Below are positions 16,771-26,179 of a DNA stretch of 49,042 nt, piece after piece (within the stretch, counting starts at the first letter, position 1; every line of letters starts with the position of its first letter). The notes beneath the pieces are model-generated. The model was not told the DNA's origin and ran no database searches. It was given only the letters and a program-made list of their open reading frames with translations. The stretch spans positions 1 through 49,042 of the IMG/VR virus record IMGVR_UViG_3300027896_000064; one strand, given 5' to 3'. The position numbers and the translations under genes were made by a program. This DNA is from a virus.

Positions 16771-17448
16771 TTACTGAAGAAGACCAACAACATACACATC
16801 ACCATAGATAGCACCAATGCGACCAGCAGTATCAGCCGTGGAAGCTTCGGTAACAACCGATGGATTGTAGTACGAAAAGGTCGTAGCGGTTACGGAAAGA
16901 ACCGTAACAAGACCATTGTAGCCAGCATTTCCCATAGTGAGAACCTTGACCTTTGCTCCAGCAACCAACCAAGCGGGAACACTAGCAACCGTGATGGTGC
17001 TGATGTTATTTGCCGTGGCGCGGTTAGTGGAAGCAAGCGCAGGGATCGCAGCAGTGGTCACATTGACTCGCAGAGTTTGAGTCGCAGCAGCACCATTGCT
17101 AGGAACAGAAGTCGAGACTGGAATCTGACCAAACACATAACCATTCGTTGCAGGAGTGAAAACCGTCTGGGAAAGATTTCCAGAGACAGTTGTCTGAACA
17201 GGGGTCAGGGGCAAGGTTGCAGTGGAGATATTTTCTCCAGTTGTACCATCGTCAATCGTGACAACAGCAGCAGTTCCATTGGTTCCAAGGGCATTCTGAT
17301 ATACTACGAACGAAGCAGTCGGGATAAAGACATTTTCGTCGTATTCAAGCTGACCAAGGGTGTAAGTATTTGCCACCGTGAAATCAACGGGCAAAGGCCC
17401 GAAGCGCACAAGTGTCAAATTGTTAGGAGTAGGTTGAGGAACGGACAT
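16771..17448 (-). CDS. Putative head decoration / capsid-associated protein
   Basis: 225 aa, Thr/Val/Ala/Asn-rich and almost entirely beta-predicted, with no catalytic motif. Sequence features include VANTYTLGQLEYDENVFIPT near the N-terminus and a C-terminal GAKVKVLTMGNAGYNGLVTV block resembling a small OB- or Ig-like barrel. It follows the 108-aa protein and major capsid gene, the standard place for decoration or cement proteins. Base composition is more balanced than in neighbouring fibre genes, like that of the capsid gene, suggesting high expression. Confidence 0.55.
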   Translation of the reverse strand: MSVPQPTPNNLTLVRFGPLPVDFTVANTYTLGQLEYDENVFIPTASFVVYQNALGTNGTAAVVTIDDGTTGENISTATLPLTPVQTTVSGNLSQTVFTPATNGYVFGQIPVSTSVPSNGAAATQTLRVNVTTAAIPALASTNRATANNISTITVASVPAWLVAGAKVKVLTMGNAGYNGLVTVLSVTATTFSYYNPSVVTEASTADTAGRIGAIYGDVYVVGLLQ

Positions 17449-17468
17449 ATAATTAGTTTTGGTTGATA

Positions 17469-17795
17469 TTAATAGTAACTAGGAGTGTTGTACACAACAT
17501 TATTGAGAGTATAGCTGACATAGACAGAATCCGATCCAACATCAGAAACCGTAATAGCAGTGAACAATGGCCCACTACCAGACAGCGAAATTGCGCCAGA
17601 CATCGAAACTCCATTGACCGTGCAAGAACCGCTACCATTAGCAGTAATCGACCAAGTGATGGCACTCGTAGGAATGGTGAAAGATGTTCCAGTAGCAACT
17701 TGAACAAAGTACGGAGTCAACGGTTGACCCGACCCCGCATATAGCAGGGCCGGGGCATTGAGAACATCCGATGGAGCGTAATTAGATGGATTCAT
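17469..17795 (-). CDS. Small Ig/beta-sandwich-like capsid-associated protein
   Basis: 108 aa. The N-terminus (MNPSNYAPSDVLNAPALLYA) is followed by strands SFTIPTSAITWSITANGSGS, SCTVNGVSMSGAISLSGSG and DVGSDSVYVSYTLNNVVYN, an Ig-like alternation. It is encoded 21 bases after the major capsid gene, so a decoration or minor head protein is likely. Family not recognised. Confidence 0.55.
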   Translation of the reverse strand: MNPSNYAPSDVLNAPALLYAGSGQPLTPYFVQVATGTSFTIPTSAITWSITANGSGSCTVNGVSMSGAISLSGSGPLFTAITVSDVGSDSVYVSYTLNNVVYNTPSYY

Positions 17796-17816
17796 CGAAT
17801 TGTTTTGTTATTCCGT

Positions 17817-19226
17817 TTAGATAGGTTGAGTAACCACGCTAGAGCAAGCATAGCAATCAGGAGTGTATTGCGGTGCATAGTTCGTTGCGAGATTGCAAGG
17901 AGCAGGAACGATCAAGTTCGACGTATTAAGCCTGTGAAGGATCGAATGCATCAGAGTTGGATCTTGGAACTGCATACCCATACGGAACTGGTTCCAGAAG
18001 AAACCTTGATCACGCTTGATGTTGCACTCCCAATCTGGATTTTTCCACTCCCAATCGCCAGCGTAGTTCTGGGTCATGCCTTGTGCTTCGCCGATTCCAC
18101 TCTGGGAAGGACTGATCCACTTGATCATTGCCTTGTTAACCCAAGGATTCGTGATTCCGTAATCTGCTTGATTGTAAGCAGGGTTCTGGATGTATTTGCA
18201 ACCAAGTTCCGTAGTAACGGGGATATATGGAAGCACACGAACCAGACGGGGCCAAGTCGTAGGATCATTCGCATTGAACGTAGGAAGAGAAGCATTGTAT
18301 GCCCAATCCGTAGTCAGACGAACACCGTTGATGTCGTTGCAGAAAGCGTAGTTACCAATGACGCGATCAATACCGAGAGAGTACTGAAGCTGCTTGTCAT
18401 CAAAGTCACTAACACTCTCCCACCATCCACCACTCTGCTTGGCATACTGCCAAAGCTGACGGAGAACGCGAGAATCTGGGACGATAACCTCAAGAAGAGG
18501 GCGACCAGCGGCTTCGGAAACGTCGAGACGATAAGCGTCATCTTCACGCTGAAGGTTGATGAGAATGTCATCAAGCGTATCCAGAGAGAGGAGACCGATA
18601 TTGTTGAGTTGAGTCGCAGGAAGTTTCACATAGACATAGCCCATGTTGAAGCTACCTTCGTTCGTGCCTTCAAACGGCTGAACGATGAACATCTGATCAT
18701 CCTGTGCAACACAAGAGACAAGGCTCTGACCGTTGGAGATAGGACACCACTTGTGACCAGCACCCCCGATCCAGTTGGAACGAGAGAACTCCTCATGGAC
18801 GTTCTTGGTGATGTTAACATTGGTAGCCATGATGTGATCCATCTCCTCTTGAGGAAACAGACGATACATGAAATCCGTAAGCTGATACCAATCCGTACGC
18901 ATCGCCTTGGTGAAAAGGCTGAAGCTATACGATTCAGTTCCGGGGTGAGCAATGGTCTCAAACTGAACGTCATCAGCATTCTGGATGCAACGTCCACTTT
19001 GAACTTCCTGCCAAGGCTGATCAGGGTTATACCATCCACGCCCGAAGCGGAAAGCTTTCTGCGTAGGAAGGGTATTAAGGGGCCAAGTTTCAGTCTCAAG
19101 ACGACCATAATAGATCGAATTGATTGCCATTTTCTTAATGAAGAAAGGATTGTAGTACGTCCTCGCCTCGCGGAACAAAGTGTCCACGTCTTGGCAAGAA
19201 CTAAAGGTAACGCCATTCTGGGCCAT
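17817..19226 (-). CDS. Major capsid protein
   Basis: 469 aa. Assigned from its position directly downstream of the scaffold gene, size, and composition: evenly mixed, Trp- and aromatic-rich, without low-complexity sequence, and with codon use that is visibly less AT-biased than the neighbouring fibre genes. Features include FFIKKMAINSIYYGR near the N-terminus, a helical region resembling an HK97 spine (NIGLLSLDTLDDILINLQRE), and a C-terminal Cys cluster (TPDCYACSSVV). I do not see a protease site or a recognised subfamily signature. It is preceded by an unusually long 274-base untranslated leader with several hairpins. There is no SD; the A/C-rich stretch ACTAACCAAAACAAC precedes the ATG. Confidence 0.72.
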   Translation of the reverse strand: MAQNGVTFSSCQDVDTLFREARTYYNPFFIKKMAINSIYYGRLETETWPLNTLPTQKAFRFGRGWYNPDQPWQEVQSGRCIQNADDVQFETIAHPGTESYSFSLFTKAMRTDWYQLTDFMYRLFPQEEMDHIMATNVNITKNVHEEFSRSNWIGGAGHKWCPISNGQSLVSCVAQDDQMFIVQPFEGTNEGSFNMGYVYVKLPATQLNNIGLLSLDTLDDILINLQREDDAYRLDVSEAAGRPLLEVIVPDSRVLRQLWQYAKQSGGWWESVSDFDDKQLQYSLGIDRVIGNYAFCNDINGVRLTTDWAYNASLPTFNANDPTTWPRLVRVLPYIPVTTELGCKYIQNPAYNQADYGITNPWVNKAMIKWISPSQSGIGEAQGMTQNYAGDWEWKNPDWECNIKRDQGFFWNQFRMGMQFQDPTLMHSILHRLNTSNLIVPAPCNLATNYAPQYTPDCYACSSVVTQPI

Positions 19227-19500
19227 AATTTTAAGTTGTTTTGGTTAGTGTTTGTCCCAAAAGGAATCGCTCCCCTTTAGAACATGGTTAGTGTTTTTAG
19301 GTTTGCGATCTGGCAACCATCGCGGGTCTTATTTAAAGACCCCACTATTCTTTAGTTTGGCGATCTGCTTGTTATTTTATGTCGGTCGCTATCCGACTCA
19401 TCGCTTCCACCAAGAACAGTTGGGTATTCAAAACCGACCATTCCAGTTAAAATGTCATTTGAACTACTAGGAGTTTATTATAAGTTTGTCAACTACTTAT
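19227..19500 (-). ncRNA. Structured 5' leader of the capsid gene (candidate cis-regulatory RNA)
   Basis: The 274 bases between scaffold stop and capsid start contain no ORF on the minus strand but several perfect hairpins: GTCGG/CCGAC at 19381-19397, GGGTCTT/AAGACCC with a 5-base loop at 19324-19342, GCGAT/ATCGC at 19305-19323 (directly abutting the previous one, so they could stack), and AAAGG/CCTTT at 19260-19278. Short direct repeats (GGTTAGTGTTT at about 19243 and 19286; a GCGATCTG element at about 19305 and 19360) also occur. On the minus strand TTGACA (19487-19492) and TATAAT (19477-19482) occur at the upstream end, but too close together to form one promoter. I infer an independently transcribed, structured leader for the capsid mRNA; a stand-alone small RNA is also possible. 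Confidence 0.45.
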
Positions 19501-20829
19501 TTATCTATTTCTAAATTTAGCAAACAAACCAGCAGGGGTGTAGTCATCAGACTGACTTGTTTTGCCAGAAGCAGATGACCCAACGCTTCCCTCCGAAGTA
19601 GATGAGCCGCGCATTTTCTTAATGGTTTCTTTAAGTTCAGCATTCTCTTTTTTAAGAGCAAAACTAAATGCCCGTGCCTTTTTAAATTTAGCTCCCTGCT
19701 GAAGAATGCGGGTGATTTGCTCTGGAGTATAGTTGGAATTTTCACGCAATGCGGCTTCAGCAATCATCTCATCTTCTGATGTGTCATCATCAATGTTTTG
19801 GGAAGAAATGATTTTGGCAATATCTTCTGGATACTTAATGGCATCATCAAGTTGCTGCTTGGCATGAGAGAAAGCATCGCTCCACCGTTTGGTAAGCTGA
19901 CTTTTATTGTTGTTTTGGCGACGAGAGTTTTCTTCGTCTGTTCTTGCCTTGGTTGTCTCCCAATCTTGCAATGCCAAGTTCCTTAATTCTACTTTACCAA
20001 GAATATCATATGCGGTAGTATTAAATTTGGCTTGCTCCATTGGAGACAAAATTTCGTAAATAGAATCAAATGTCTGCTTGGAAATCTCACGCTGTCTGAT
20101 CTTTTCATTCTGATCATTTGTGCGAAGAGACGCTTCATATGCAGCAACTCCTTTTTGAAATTCAGTAAGAGTAGTTTGATCATCATTTAAGATCATCCTT
20201 ACTTGGTTGTATCCTTGAAGGATTGGAGTATCAAAGGTCTCTTTAAATACTGGAGCAGCAGGAAGATTCAAATAAGCATTTGCCTTGCGAAGTTGCTCAA
20301 GATCATTTGACAAAGCTTCTTCCCTTTCTTGACCTTCTTTAATTGTTTCATCAAGTTGCTTTTGAAGAGCCTCCATTTGTTTGCGAGTTCCCCCGTCATC
20401 CATTTTGGAACGCAGCTCCTGTAGTTCCTTTTCGTATTCTGGAAGTTTTTTGCTTTTGTATTCCTCAACTTCAGCCTTTAGTTCCGCTGCCTCTTTGGCA
20501 AGCTGATCATTTGTTTGCTTTAGCGACTTGATGTATCCGGGCTTTTTGTCATCTTCAACCAAAGATGCTTTTGATTTTGGCTCATCATTATCTTTAAGAT
20601 TTGCGGAACGAATTTCTTCTTTTTCCAAATCAATCCTATCTTGATGTTGTGCCGTATCTTGATTGAGCTTTTCTGCCATCTTTTTAAACAAATCAGATGG
20701 GTTGCCTTTTGGAGCTTCTTTAATGTCTCCCTTGAAAAAGTTATCTGCTTGCTTCAATGCGGCATCTCTTGCGGCTTTATCTGCTGCTGCTTCGGTCATT
20801 ACTGGTGCTGCTGTTTGTGTGTCGGACAT
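19501..20829 (-). CDS. Scaffolding protein
   Basis: 442 aa, highly charged and helical, with long coiled coils around residues 85-200 (KQTNDQLAKEAAELKAEVEE; KQMEALQKQLDETIKEGQER) and a basic C-terminal part (ALKKENAELKETIKKMRG, ending PAGLFAKFRNR). Scaffolding proteins of P22-type phages are coiled coils with a short basic C-terminal capsid-binding helix, and the gene lies between portal and major capsid genes. Five Lys/Arg residues in the last 60 positions and a Ser/Gly linker (SSTSEGSVGSSASGK) precede the terminal helix. It should direct procapsid assembly and leave before DNA packaging. Confidence 0.78.
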   Translation of the reverse strand: MSDTQTAAPVMTEAAADKAARDAALKQADNFFKGDIKEAPKGNPSDLFKKMAEKLNQDTAQHQDRIDLEKEEIRSANLKDNDEPKSKASLVEDDKKPGYIKSLKQTNDQLAKEAAELKAEVEEYKSKKLPEYEKELQELRSKMDDGGTRKQMEALQKQLDETIKEGQEREEALSNDLEQLRKANAYLNLPAAPVFKETFDTPILQGYNQVRMILNDDQTTLTEFQKGVAAYEASLRTNDQNEKIRQREISKQTFDSIYEILSPMEQAKFNTTAYDILGKVELRNLALQDWETTKARTDEENSRRQNNNKSQLTKRWSDAFSHAKQQLDDAIKYPEDIAKIISSQNIDDDTSEDEMIAEAALRENSNYTPEQITRILQQGAKFKKARAFSFALKKENAELKETIKKMRGSSTSEGSVGSSASGKTSQSDDYTPAGLFAKFRNR

Positions 20830-20849
20830 ATTATTGTGTGGTTGTTTTA

Positions 20850-21134
20850 TTAGATGCGTTGAGAAAGTTCTTCTTGAGTTAAACTATCATCCAAATCTGG
20901 ATCAAGATCCAAATCATGTGTGCCAATTTTGGCAGTCATCATTTTTGGCTTATCTGATAAATTAAACTTATTGTCATTTGCCTCTGTTGCATATTCTTGT
21001 AGTGCCTTAAATACAGCAACAACAGTAGCATGATCGTTTTTTACCAACTCTTCATAAATAGCGGTTTTTAATTCGCTATATCTTTTGTCATTAATAATTG
21101 ATGCTGCCAAATTGGTTACATTTTGGTTTTCCAT
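20850..21134 (-). CDS. Hypothetical small acidic protein between portal and scaffold
   Basis: 94 aa from the ATG at 21134 (MENQNVTNLAASIINDKRYS). A TTG at 21149 extends it by five residues and is less likely. The body is helical (ELKTAIYEELVKNDHATVVA) and the C-terminus is acidic (DLDLDPDLDDSLTQEELSQR). No family is recognised. Its position suggests a head-assembly role. Confidence 0.6.
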   Translation of the reverse strand: MENQNVTNLAASIINDKRYSELKTAIYEELVKNDHATVVAVFKALQEYATEANDNKFNLSDKPKMMTAKIGTHDLDLDPDLDDSLTQEELSQRI

Positions 21135-21164
21135 GATATTTAATTCCAATCACCTTGCTTTAAA

Positions 21165-23789
21165 TCACCCATTTTCTTGTCCAAGTTGCGGGTTGCTTTG
21201 TGCTAGTTGTTCCTGTTGTGCGACTGCTGCTTGTTGAGCTTGTTGCTCTTGGGCATTAGCCTGTTCATTCTGATTCATTTCCTGATTATGCTGATCCTGC
21301 ATCGCTTGCATATTGTGAGAAGCTTCTGCCCGATGAATTTGGATGTCATTTACTGCTTTTGCTCGTTTAGTAGCAAGGTCAGTTGATGCTTTCTCCATTG
21401 CATTTGCGTTATGGAGATGTGCTTTTTGAGCCATAGCTGCAAGTTTTATGTCTTCTTTCTTTTTAAGTGAATCTGTTTGGATAGCTTCCTTGGCAACCAA
21501 TGCATGAAGTTTAATATCTTCTGGAGACATATTTCCTTGTCCACCATCTTGCTGCTGTTGCTGCTGTTTAGCTTGTTCCATTTGGGCAAGTTGGCTTCCA
21601 AGCTCATCAACACCACGTTGGAGTTGTTGCATCTGTTGACCAAATTGTTTTGCCATTTCCTTCTTGGAAGGATCTTTCTGGATGAACCCAAGATGCGCCA
21701 CAAGATGTGGGCCTTTGAATCGCATAAGACACGCATAGATGTCTTTGATAAGGTCAACGGCTTCCTCTGACACGTTGTTTGTTGCCTGTTGTCTTGTAGG
21801 GGCATTCTGGTTAACTCCAGCACTTTGAAGTGCCTGTTGAGCTTCTTGCATAGATGCTCCTGCATCTTGGAAATGACCCTTAAAGTGTTCAACATGGTTT
21901 TGATCAGGATACACCCTAAAGTTTGCAGCATTTCCTTTAGGATCAGTCATACCAATGTTCTCCATTGAGATGATTCCTTGTTCATCAGGGATGTCTACCT
22001 TTGTATGTTGGAAATAACGGTTAACATTTTGGCGACCGTTGAGTGCTGCAATGGCATCTTCAATCGCATTAGCTTGTCCATCATTCATAGGAGTCATTCC
22101 CGTAAGTGAAACAGTCTGCTGTGCTGCCATCAGCTTGTATGATGGGCTTCCAGAACCAGAAAGCATATTACTTTCAAGACTTTCAATGTTTTCCCATTTC
22201 CATGCTTCTTCTGGAACTTCATTCTCTTCCATGAAATCAACAAACCTTTGTTTCAGCTTGTAGCCATAACCACCTTTTGTGGTTCGGCTCATGCGCTTAT
22301 AAAGAAGTTTTAGCCAGCGGGTCTGGTTGTCATTGAATCGACGAATTTGTGTGCCTTGAAGTTTTGCAGATTCAGCCGCATCCATTTGAGCTTCACTTTT
22401 TGTGCGAGACTTTCCAGTTTTGGAATAACTTCCAATATTGTAAGCACCAATGCCTTTATAAAGATCAGCTTGATAAAATTGAATACCAGAAAGAATCTCA
22501 TTAAATGGAATATTAATTGATACCTGTTGCGGTTCAACGTCTTGTGGCAAAACCATAAATGGCATCCATTCCATTTGTTTAAGTTTTTTGGTAGATTCAG
22601 CAGAACCACCCTTGAACATCAGACGAGTATTCCAATCCACTGCATCCATGAAGCGATTCATGTGAATGTCATATGCACGACACTGAATGAAAATAGCTTC
22701 AGCAAGTCCTTGAATTTCATGCCAGATTCCACTTCCCGTAGAGTCTGTCATTGGGGCAATAATGTCTTCCCAACCATCTTCGTCTTTTTCTACCCAATCC
22801 TTTTTATAATAAAGGAAACCAGTTTGATCACGATACTCTTCTTCTGTGAGATCCTTGCGTCCGTTTTCTTTGTATCCCAAAACAAGTCCCCCGTAATTCT
22901 GGAGAAGAAGCATTTTTGAAATAGAACCATTGAACTCCATAATGTAGAGTTCATACAATTCAATGCGAAGCGTATAAAGGCGGGAAAGATTTAGGTTTCC
23001 ACTGGCGACATCACGCAACCATTCCGTATTTGTATAAGTGTTACGGTAGTTGGTTGTGAACATACGAAGAGCATCGACACAAGCCCAAAAATTCCAACCC
23101 ATATCGGTTGCGTGTTGTTGTGCTTTTTCTGGATCTTCTTCGCCGCCTGTAATTTTTAGCCAAAACTCTAGTGGAGTATAAGAACGCTTAATGCAAAGTT
23201 CACCAAGGTTAGTTAGATCAGCATATGTTTTATCAGGTATAAGAACATTGGAATTGTGGAAGCTTTTTGTAGGCCATCCATCCCGATCTTCAGCGATCTC
23301 AAAACCTTTTCCATAAAGACTCATTTCCTCAACATCCAATTCAACATTGTAGTTATAGGAAGTCCAAGAACGAAGCATCCGATCAAATCCAACAGCAATA
23401 AGATCACCCCAAATTTTCTTTTCAGTTGGATTGCCAATCTTTGTAGTAATCGTTGCGGCACTATTGCGCTCCATAACCATATCAACAAACGAAGATTTTT
23501 GGTTATCAATAATGAATTTCATTTGTCGGAACGGAACATTGCTTTGTCCTGACAATTGCTTTGATGCTACTTGAGAATAATCTGTAGGAGGAAATCCCTT
23601 GTAGCATTTATATATACGACCCCACTTGCGTTCACGTCCTGCATTATCAAGACGAAGATTCCAACAAATAGTAAAGGCATCGTTTGCCGTTTGAACACGA
23701 CTTGTGGGAGCAACACCATTTGAGTTGATGGTATTAAAACCCCAACTTGATACTCCCTCACGATTTACGATCTTTTTTGTTTTAGCCAT
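21165..23789 (-). CDS. Portal protein
   Basis: 874 aa, in the range of podoviral portals carrying a C-terminal barrel. The first about 600 residues contain the wing/stem-like mixed region, with FIIDNQKSSFVDMVMERNSA near residue 95 typical of P22-type portals. From about residue 690 the protein becomes a long Gln/Ala/Met helical barrel (QQALQSAGVNQNAP, KQFGQQMQQLQRGVDELGSQ, EQAKQQQQQQDGG, MQAMQDQHNQEMNQNEQANA), as in portals with an extended helical barrel into the capsid. It forms the dodecameric DNA gate and terminase docking site. Its ATG shares its first base with the upstream gene's stop codon region at 23789. Confidence 0.82.
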   Translation of the reverse strand: MAKTKKIVNREGVSSWGFNTINSNGVAPTSRVQTANDAFTICWNLRLDNAGRERKWGRIYKCYKGFPPTDYSQVASKQLSGQSNVPFRQMKFIIDNQKSSFVDMVMERNSAATITTKIGNPTEKKIWGDLIAVGFDRMLRSWTSYNYNVELDVEEMSLYGKGFEIAEDRDGWPTKSFHNSNVLIPDKTYADLTNLGELCIKRSYTPLEFWLKITGGEEDPEKAQQHATDMGWNFWACVDALRMFTTNYRNTYTNTEWLRDVASGNLNLSRLYTLRIELYELYIMEFNGSISKMLLLQNYGGLVLGYKENGRKDLTEEEYRDQTGFLYYKKDWVEKDEDGWEDIIAPMTDSTGSGIWHEIQGLAEAIFIQCRAYDIHMNRFMDAVDWNTRLMFKGGSAESTKKLKQMEWMPFMVLPQDVEPQQVSINIPFNEILSGIQFYQADLYKGIGAYNIGSYSKTGKSRTKSEAQMDAAESAKLQGTQIRRFNDNQTRWLKLLYKRMSRTTKGGYGYKLKQRFVDFMEENEVPEEAWKWENIESLESNMLSGSGSPSYKLMAAQQTVSLTGMTPMNDGQANAIEDAIAALNGRQNVNRYFQHTKVDIPDEQGIISMENIGMTDPKGNAANFRVYPDQNHVEHFKGHFQDAGASMQEAQQALQSAGVNQNAPTRQQATNNVSEEAVDLIKDIYACLMRFKGPHLVAHLGFIQKDPSKKEMAKQFGQQMQQLQRGVDELGSQLAQMEQAKQQQQQQDGGQGNMSPEDIKLHALVAKEAIQTDSLKKKEDIKLAAMAQKAHLHNANAMEKASTDLATKRAKAVNDIQIHRAEASHNMQAMQDQHNQEMNQNEQANAQEQQAQQAAVAQQEQLAQSNPQLGQENG

Positions 23790-24178
23790 TATCCGATTGT
23801 TTGATTCATTGCTTGTCTACGTTTTTGACAAGCAGTACAACCTTTTGCTGCTTTCTCAAGGTTAGTATTAACCCCAAGACTAGCAGCAACACGATCACCA
23901 AGGCTTGCAAACGTATGAATTACATTTGCTACCTTGTCTCCTGCTTCTTGCCAACAATATTGATTGGAGATCCTGCCACAAATTTGTTGTTCTATCAAGT
24001 AATCTAAATTTTCTGGCACAGAAACATTATTAACTTTCATGTCACTTGCCACTTTATTTGCAAATGTTTTGCCATAAACGGACTCCATTCCATTTACGCG
24101 ATACTTAATTCCTTTGTCATCACTATATTCATACCACAACCCATTAGGGATTGGGCCGTTTTTATCTTTTAGTCGCAT
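23789..24178 (-). CDS. Hypothetical protein at the head of the structural operon
   Basis: 129 aa, first gene of the minus-strand structural unit, starting 53 bases from the divergent terminase gene. N-terminal NGLWYEYSDDKGIKYRVNG; five Cys residues including a C-terminal C-T-A-C pair (GCTACQKRRQAMNQ) and two mid-protein Cys, so metal binding is possible. No membrane helix. No family recognised. The location suggests a packaging or head-assembly accessory. Confidence 0.6.
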   Translation of the reverse strand: MRLKDKNGPIPNGLWYEYSDDKGIKYRVNGMESVYGKTFANKVASDMKVNNVSVPENLDYLIEQQICGRISNQYCWQEAGDKVANVIHTFASLGDRVAASLGVNTNLEKAAKGCTACQKRRQAMNQTIG

Positions 24179-24180
24179 AG

Positions 24181-24210
24181 TTGACCCAATGACTTGCCTT
24201 TATTTATAAA
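24181..24210 (+). promoter_or_regulatory. Candidate promoter for terminase in the divergent intergenic region
   Basis: TTGACC (24181-24186) and TATAAA (24205-24210) are separated by 18 bases, close to sigma-70 consensus, with the terminase ATG 22 bases further on. The same 53-base gap must also drive the minus-strand head operon; a TTGACA occurs on that strand but without a well-spaced -10. Confidence 0.45.
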
Positions 24211-24231
24211 AGTTGTCAATAGTTAATCCAC

Positions 24232-26157
24232 ATGAATTACAAAGGATTTTCTTTAGACGAACCACAAGATACAGATTACGGCATTCCGTTTTTTAATACT
24301 CTACCACAATTTGTAAGAGAGTTAACTGCTTATAGATTGACCCGTGGAGAGTTTGGAAGACGCGAAAGGATTAAGTTTAAAATAAAACTTGAGGAAACTA
24401 CGCTTAAAAATCCTGCACAACACATGATTAATTGTTTCCAATTAATTTATGGGGATGATGTGTTGTTAAAATCTCAAGGAATACCAAACAATTATGCTTT
24501 AGACATCATTGATTTGTTCTGTAATGAGAACGATTGGGGCATTGCGGGGTGCGCAAGTAGTGGAAAAACCTTTTCAGTTGCTGCGTGTATCGTAATTGAT
24601 TGGCTATGTGCTCCAGATTGCACCTCAACGTATGTTGCATCAACGTCTTTGGATGCCTCTGAAGACCGTTTGTGGGGCAAAGTTTGTACCCTTTATCGGA
24701 TTGCAATGAAGAATTTAGCGTCTAAATATGGCAAAGATTCAGCCATTGGAAACCTTGTTGAGTACCGTAGGATGATTGTTTTTGAAACAATTGATACCAA
24801 AGATACGGAAAGAGACTATACAAATGCAATTAAAGCATTGGCATTTCCCCGTGGAGGTGAAGGAAAGCGTTCTGTTGAGAACACAAGAGGAAGAAAGAAT
24901 GCAAGAATGCGATTATTTTTGGATGAGTTGGCTGAAATGGATCTTTATGCCCTTGATACCCGTGTAAACTTAGGAGCAAATCCAGATTTTATCTTTGGAG
25001 GCATGGCAAATCCTTCATCAACAACAAATAATCCCCATACTGAACTATGCCAACCATCAGATCCTTTAGAATGGGATGCTGTTACCCGTTATACAAAGAA
25101 ATGGGAAACAAGAACTGGCGTTGCTTTGCACTTATCGGGAGAAGATAGTCCAAATTTTCAGTTACCTGACGCAGAGGTTCCTCCATTTGATAGGTTTTTA
25201 ACAATTGCAGGTGAAGCAGCAACACTAAAACGATGCTATGGCAATAAAAATGCCCTTGAATATTGGAGAAACGTATATGGATGGTGGCCTGATAGTTCTG
25301 TTGAGCTTACTATTTTCTCAAAACAGTTCATTCAAGCCTGTGAATTGAACTTTGAACCAGTTTGGAGTAGCAGAACACGGGTAGTTTGCGGATTTGACCC
25401 TGCATTTACTGCTGGAGGAGATAGATGTGCTGCTACATTTTGCCGATTTGGGCCAAATGATAGCGGTAGAAACCTTGGATTCTATTTAGGAACCCGTGAA
25501 TATACCTCTTCTGTTGGAGAAGTGTTTGAAGAGTCGATTGCCATTCAATTAATTAAAGATTGTATTGAATTTGGCGTTCACCCAAGGGATTTCGGGTTGG
25601 ATATTTCGGGTGATGGTGGAAAAATGATGAGAGCAATCATCATTGAATGGAGTAAATTCCATCCAGAAGCCATGTTTGTGTTCCCAATTTCTTCAATGGG
25701 AATGCCTACAGAGAGAAAAATCTCCAATTTGGATAAAAGAACGTGCAAAGAAGCTTATGATCGGTTGGTTACGGAATACTGGTTTGCCGTTCATACAGCA
25801 TTTTCTACCCGTTCATTGGTTGGAATCAACGTAGATGACCATTCGCAGGTCATAAATGAGCTTTGCAGTCGCCTTTATTACCACAAGGGGAGAAAGGTCG
25901 CAGTTGAGAAAAAACTTGATATGAAGCATCGTCTGAAGAAATCTCCCGATTTGGCAGATTCTTTAGTTTATGCCGTTCAAATGCTTCGTCGTGCTGGACT
26001 AGAGTTCAATTTTGAAGAAGAGACTGAATCTCTGGATATCCAAGAAATTAAAGATTGGGAGCACCGATTGATCCACAGCAAGCACAATGCTGAAGAACAA
26101 GCGGCTGAAGATGATTGGGGATACGGTGGACACGGAACAGACGAAGATGGATTTTGA
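24232..26157 (+). CDS. terL: Terminase large subunit
   Basis: 641 aa. ATPase: Walker A GCASSGKT at residues 106-113, Walker B RLFLDE at 227-232 with D231/E232, and a coupling motif region near MANPSSTTNNP (258-268). RNase H-like nuclease: D389 in VCGFDPAFTAGGDRCA, D457 in GLDISGDGGK, and a C-terminal Asp pair D573/D576 in SPDLADSLVYA. This is the packaging motor and headful or site nuclease. It stands alone: the small subunit lies about 5.7 kb away on the other strand, whereas the two are usually adjacent. The ATG at 24232 follows the candidate promoter and lacks an SD. Confidence 0.93.
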   Translation: MNYKGFSLDEPQDTDYGIPFFNTLPQFVRELTAYRLTRGEFGRRERIKFKIKLEETTLKNPAQHMINCFQLIYGDDVLLKSQGIPNNYALDIIDLFCNENDWGIAGCASSGKTFSVAACIVIDWLCAPDCTSTYVASTSLDASEDRLWGKVCTLYRIAMKNLASKYGKDSAIGNLVEYRRMIVFETIDTKDTERDYTNAIKALAFPRGGEGKRSVENTRGRKNARMRLFLDELAEMDLYALDTRVNLGANPDFIFGGMANPSSTTNNPHTELCQPSDPLEWDAVTRYTKKWETRTGVALHLSGEDSPNFQLPDAEVPPFDRFLTIAGEAATLKRCYGNKNALEYWRNVYGWWPDSSVELTIFSKQFIQACELNFEPVWSSRTRVVCGFDPAFTAGGDRCAATFCRFGPNDSGRNLGFYLGTREYTSSVGEVFEESIAIQLIKDCIEFGVHPRDFGLDISGDGGKMMRAIIIEWSKFHPEAMFVFPISSMGMPTERKISNLDKRTCKEAYDRLVTEYWFAVHTAFSTRSLVGINVDDHSQVINELCSRLYYHKGRKVAVEKKLDMKHRLKKSPDLADSLVYAVQMLRRAGLEFNFEEETESLDIQEIKDWEHRLIHSKHNAEEQAAEDDWGYGGHGTDEDGF

Positions 26158-26179
26158 CGCTTGACACATTGATTCATCA

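Noticed and set aside
17805-19280. A 491-codon plus-strand ORF antisense to the major capsid gene
   Set aside because: It is a mirror effect of the codon usage of the minus-strand capsid gene, has no start context and no recognisable domain.
19477-19492. TTGACA and TATAAT treated as one sigma-70 promoter on the minus strand
   Set aside because: They are separated by only 4 bases, so they cannot be the -35 and -10 of one promoter. They may each belong to a different one, or be chance.
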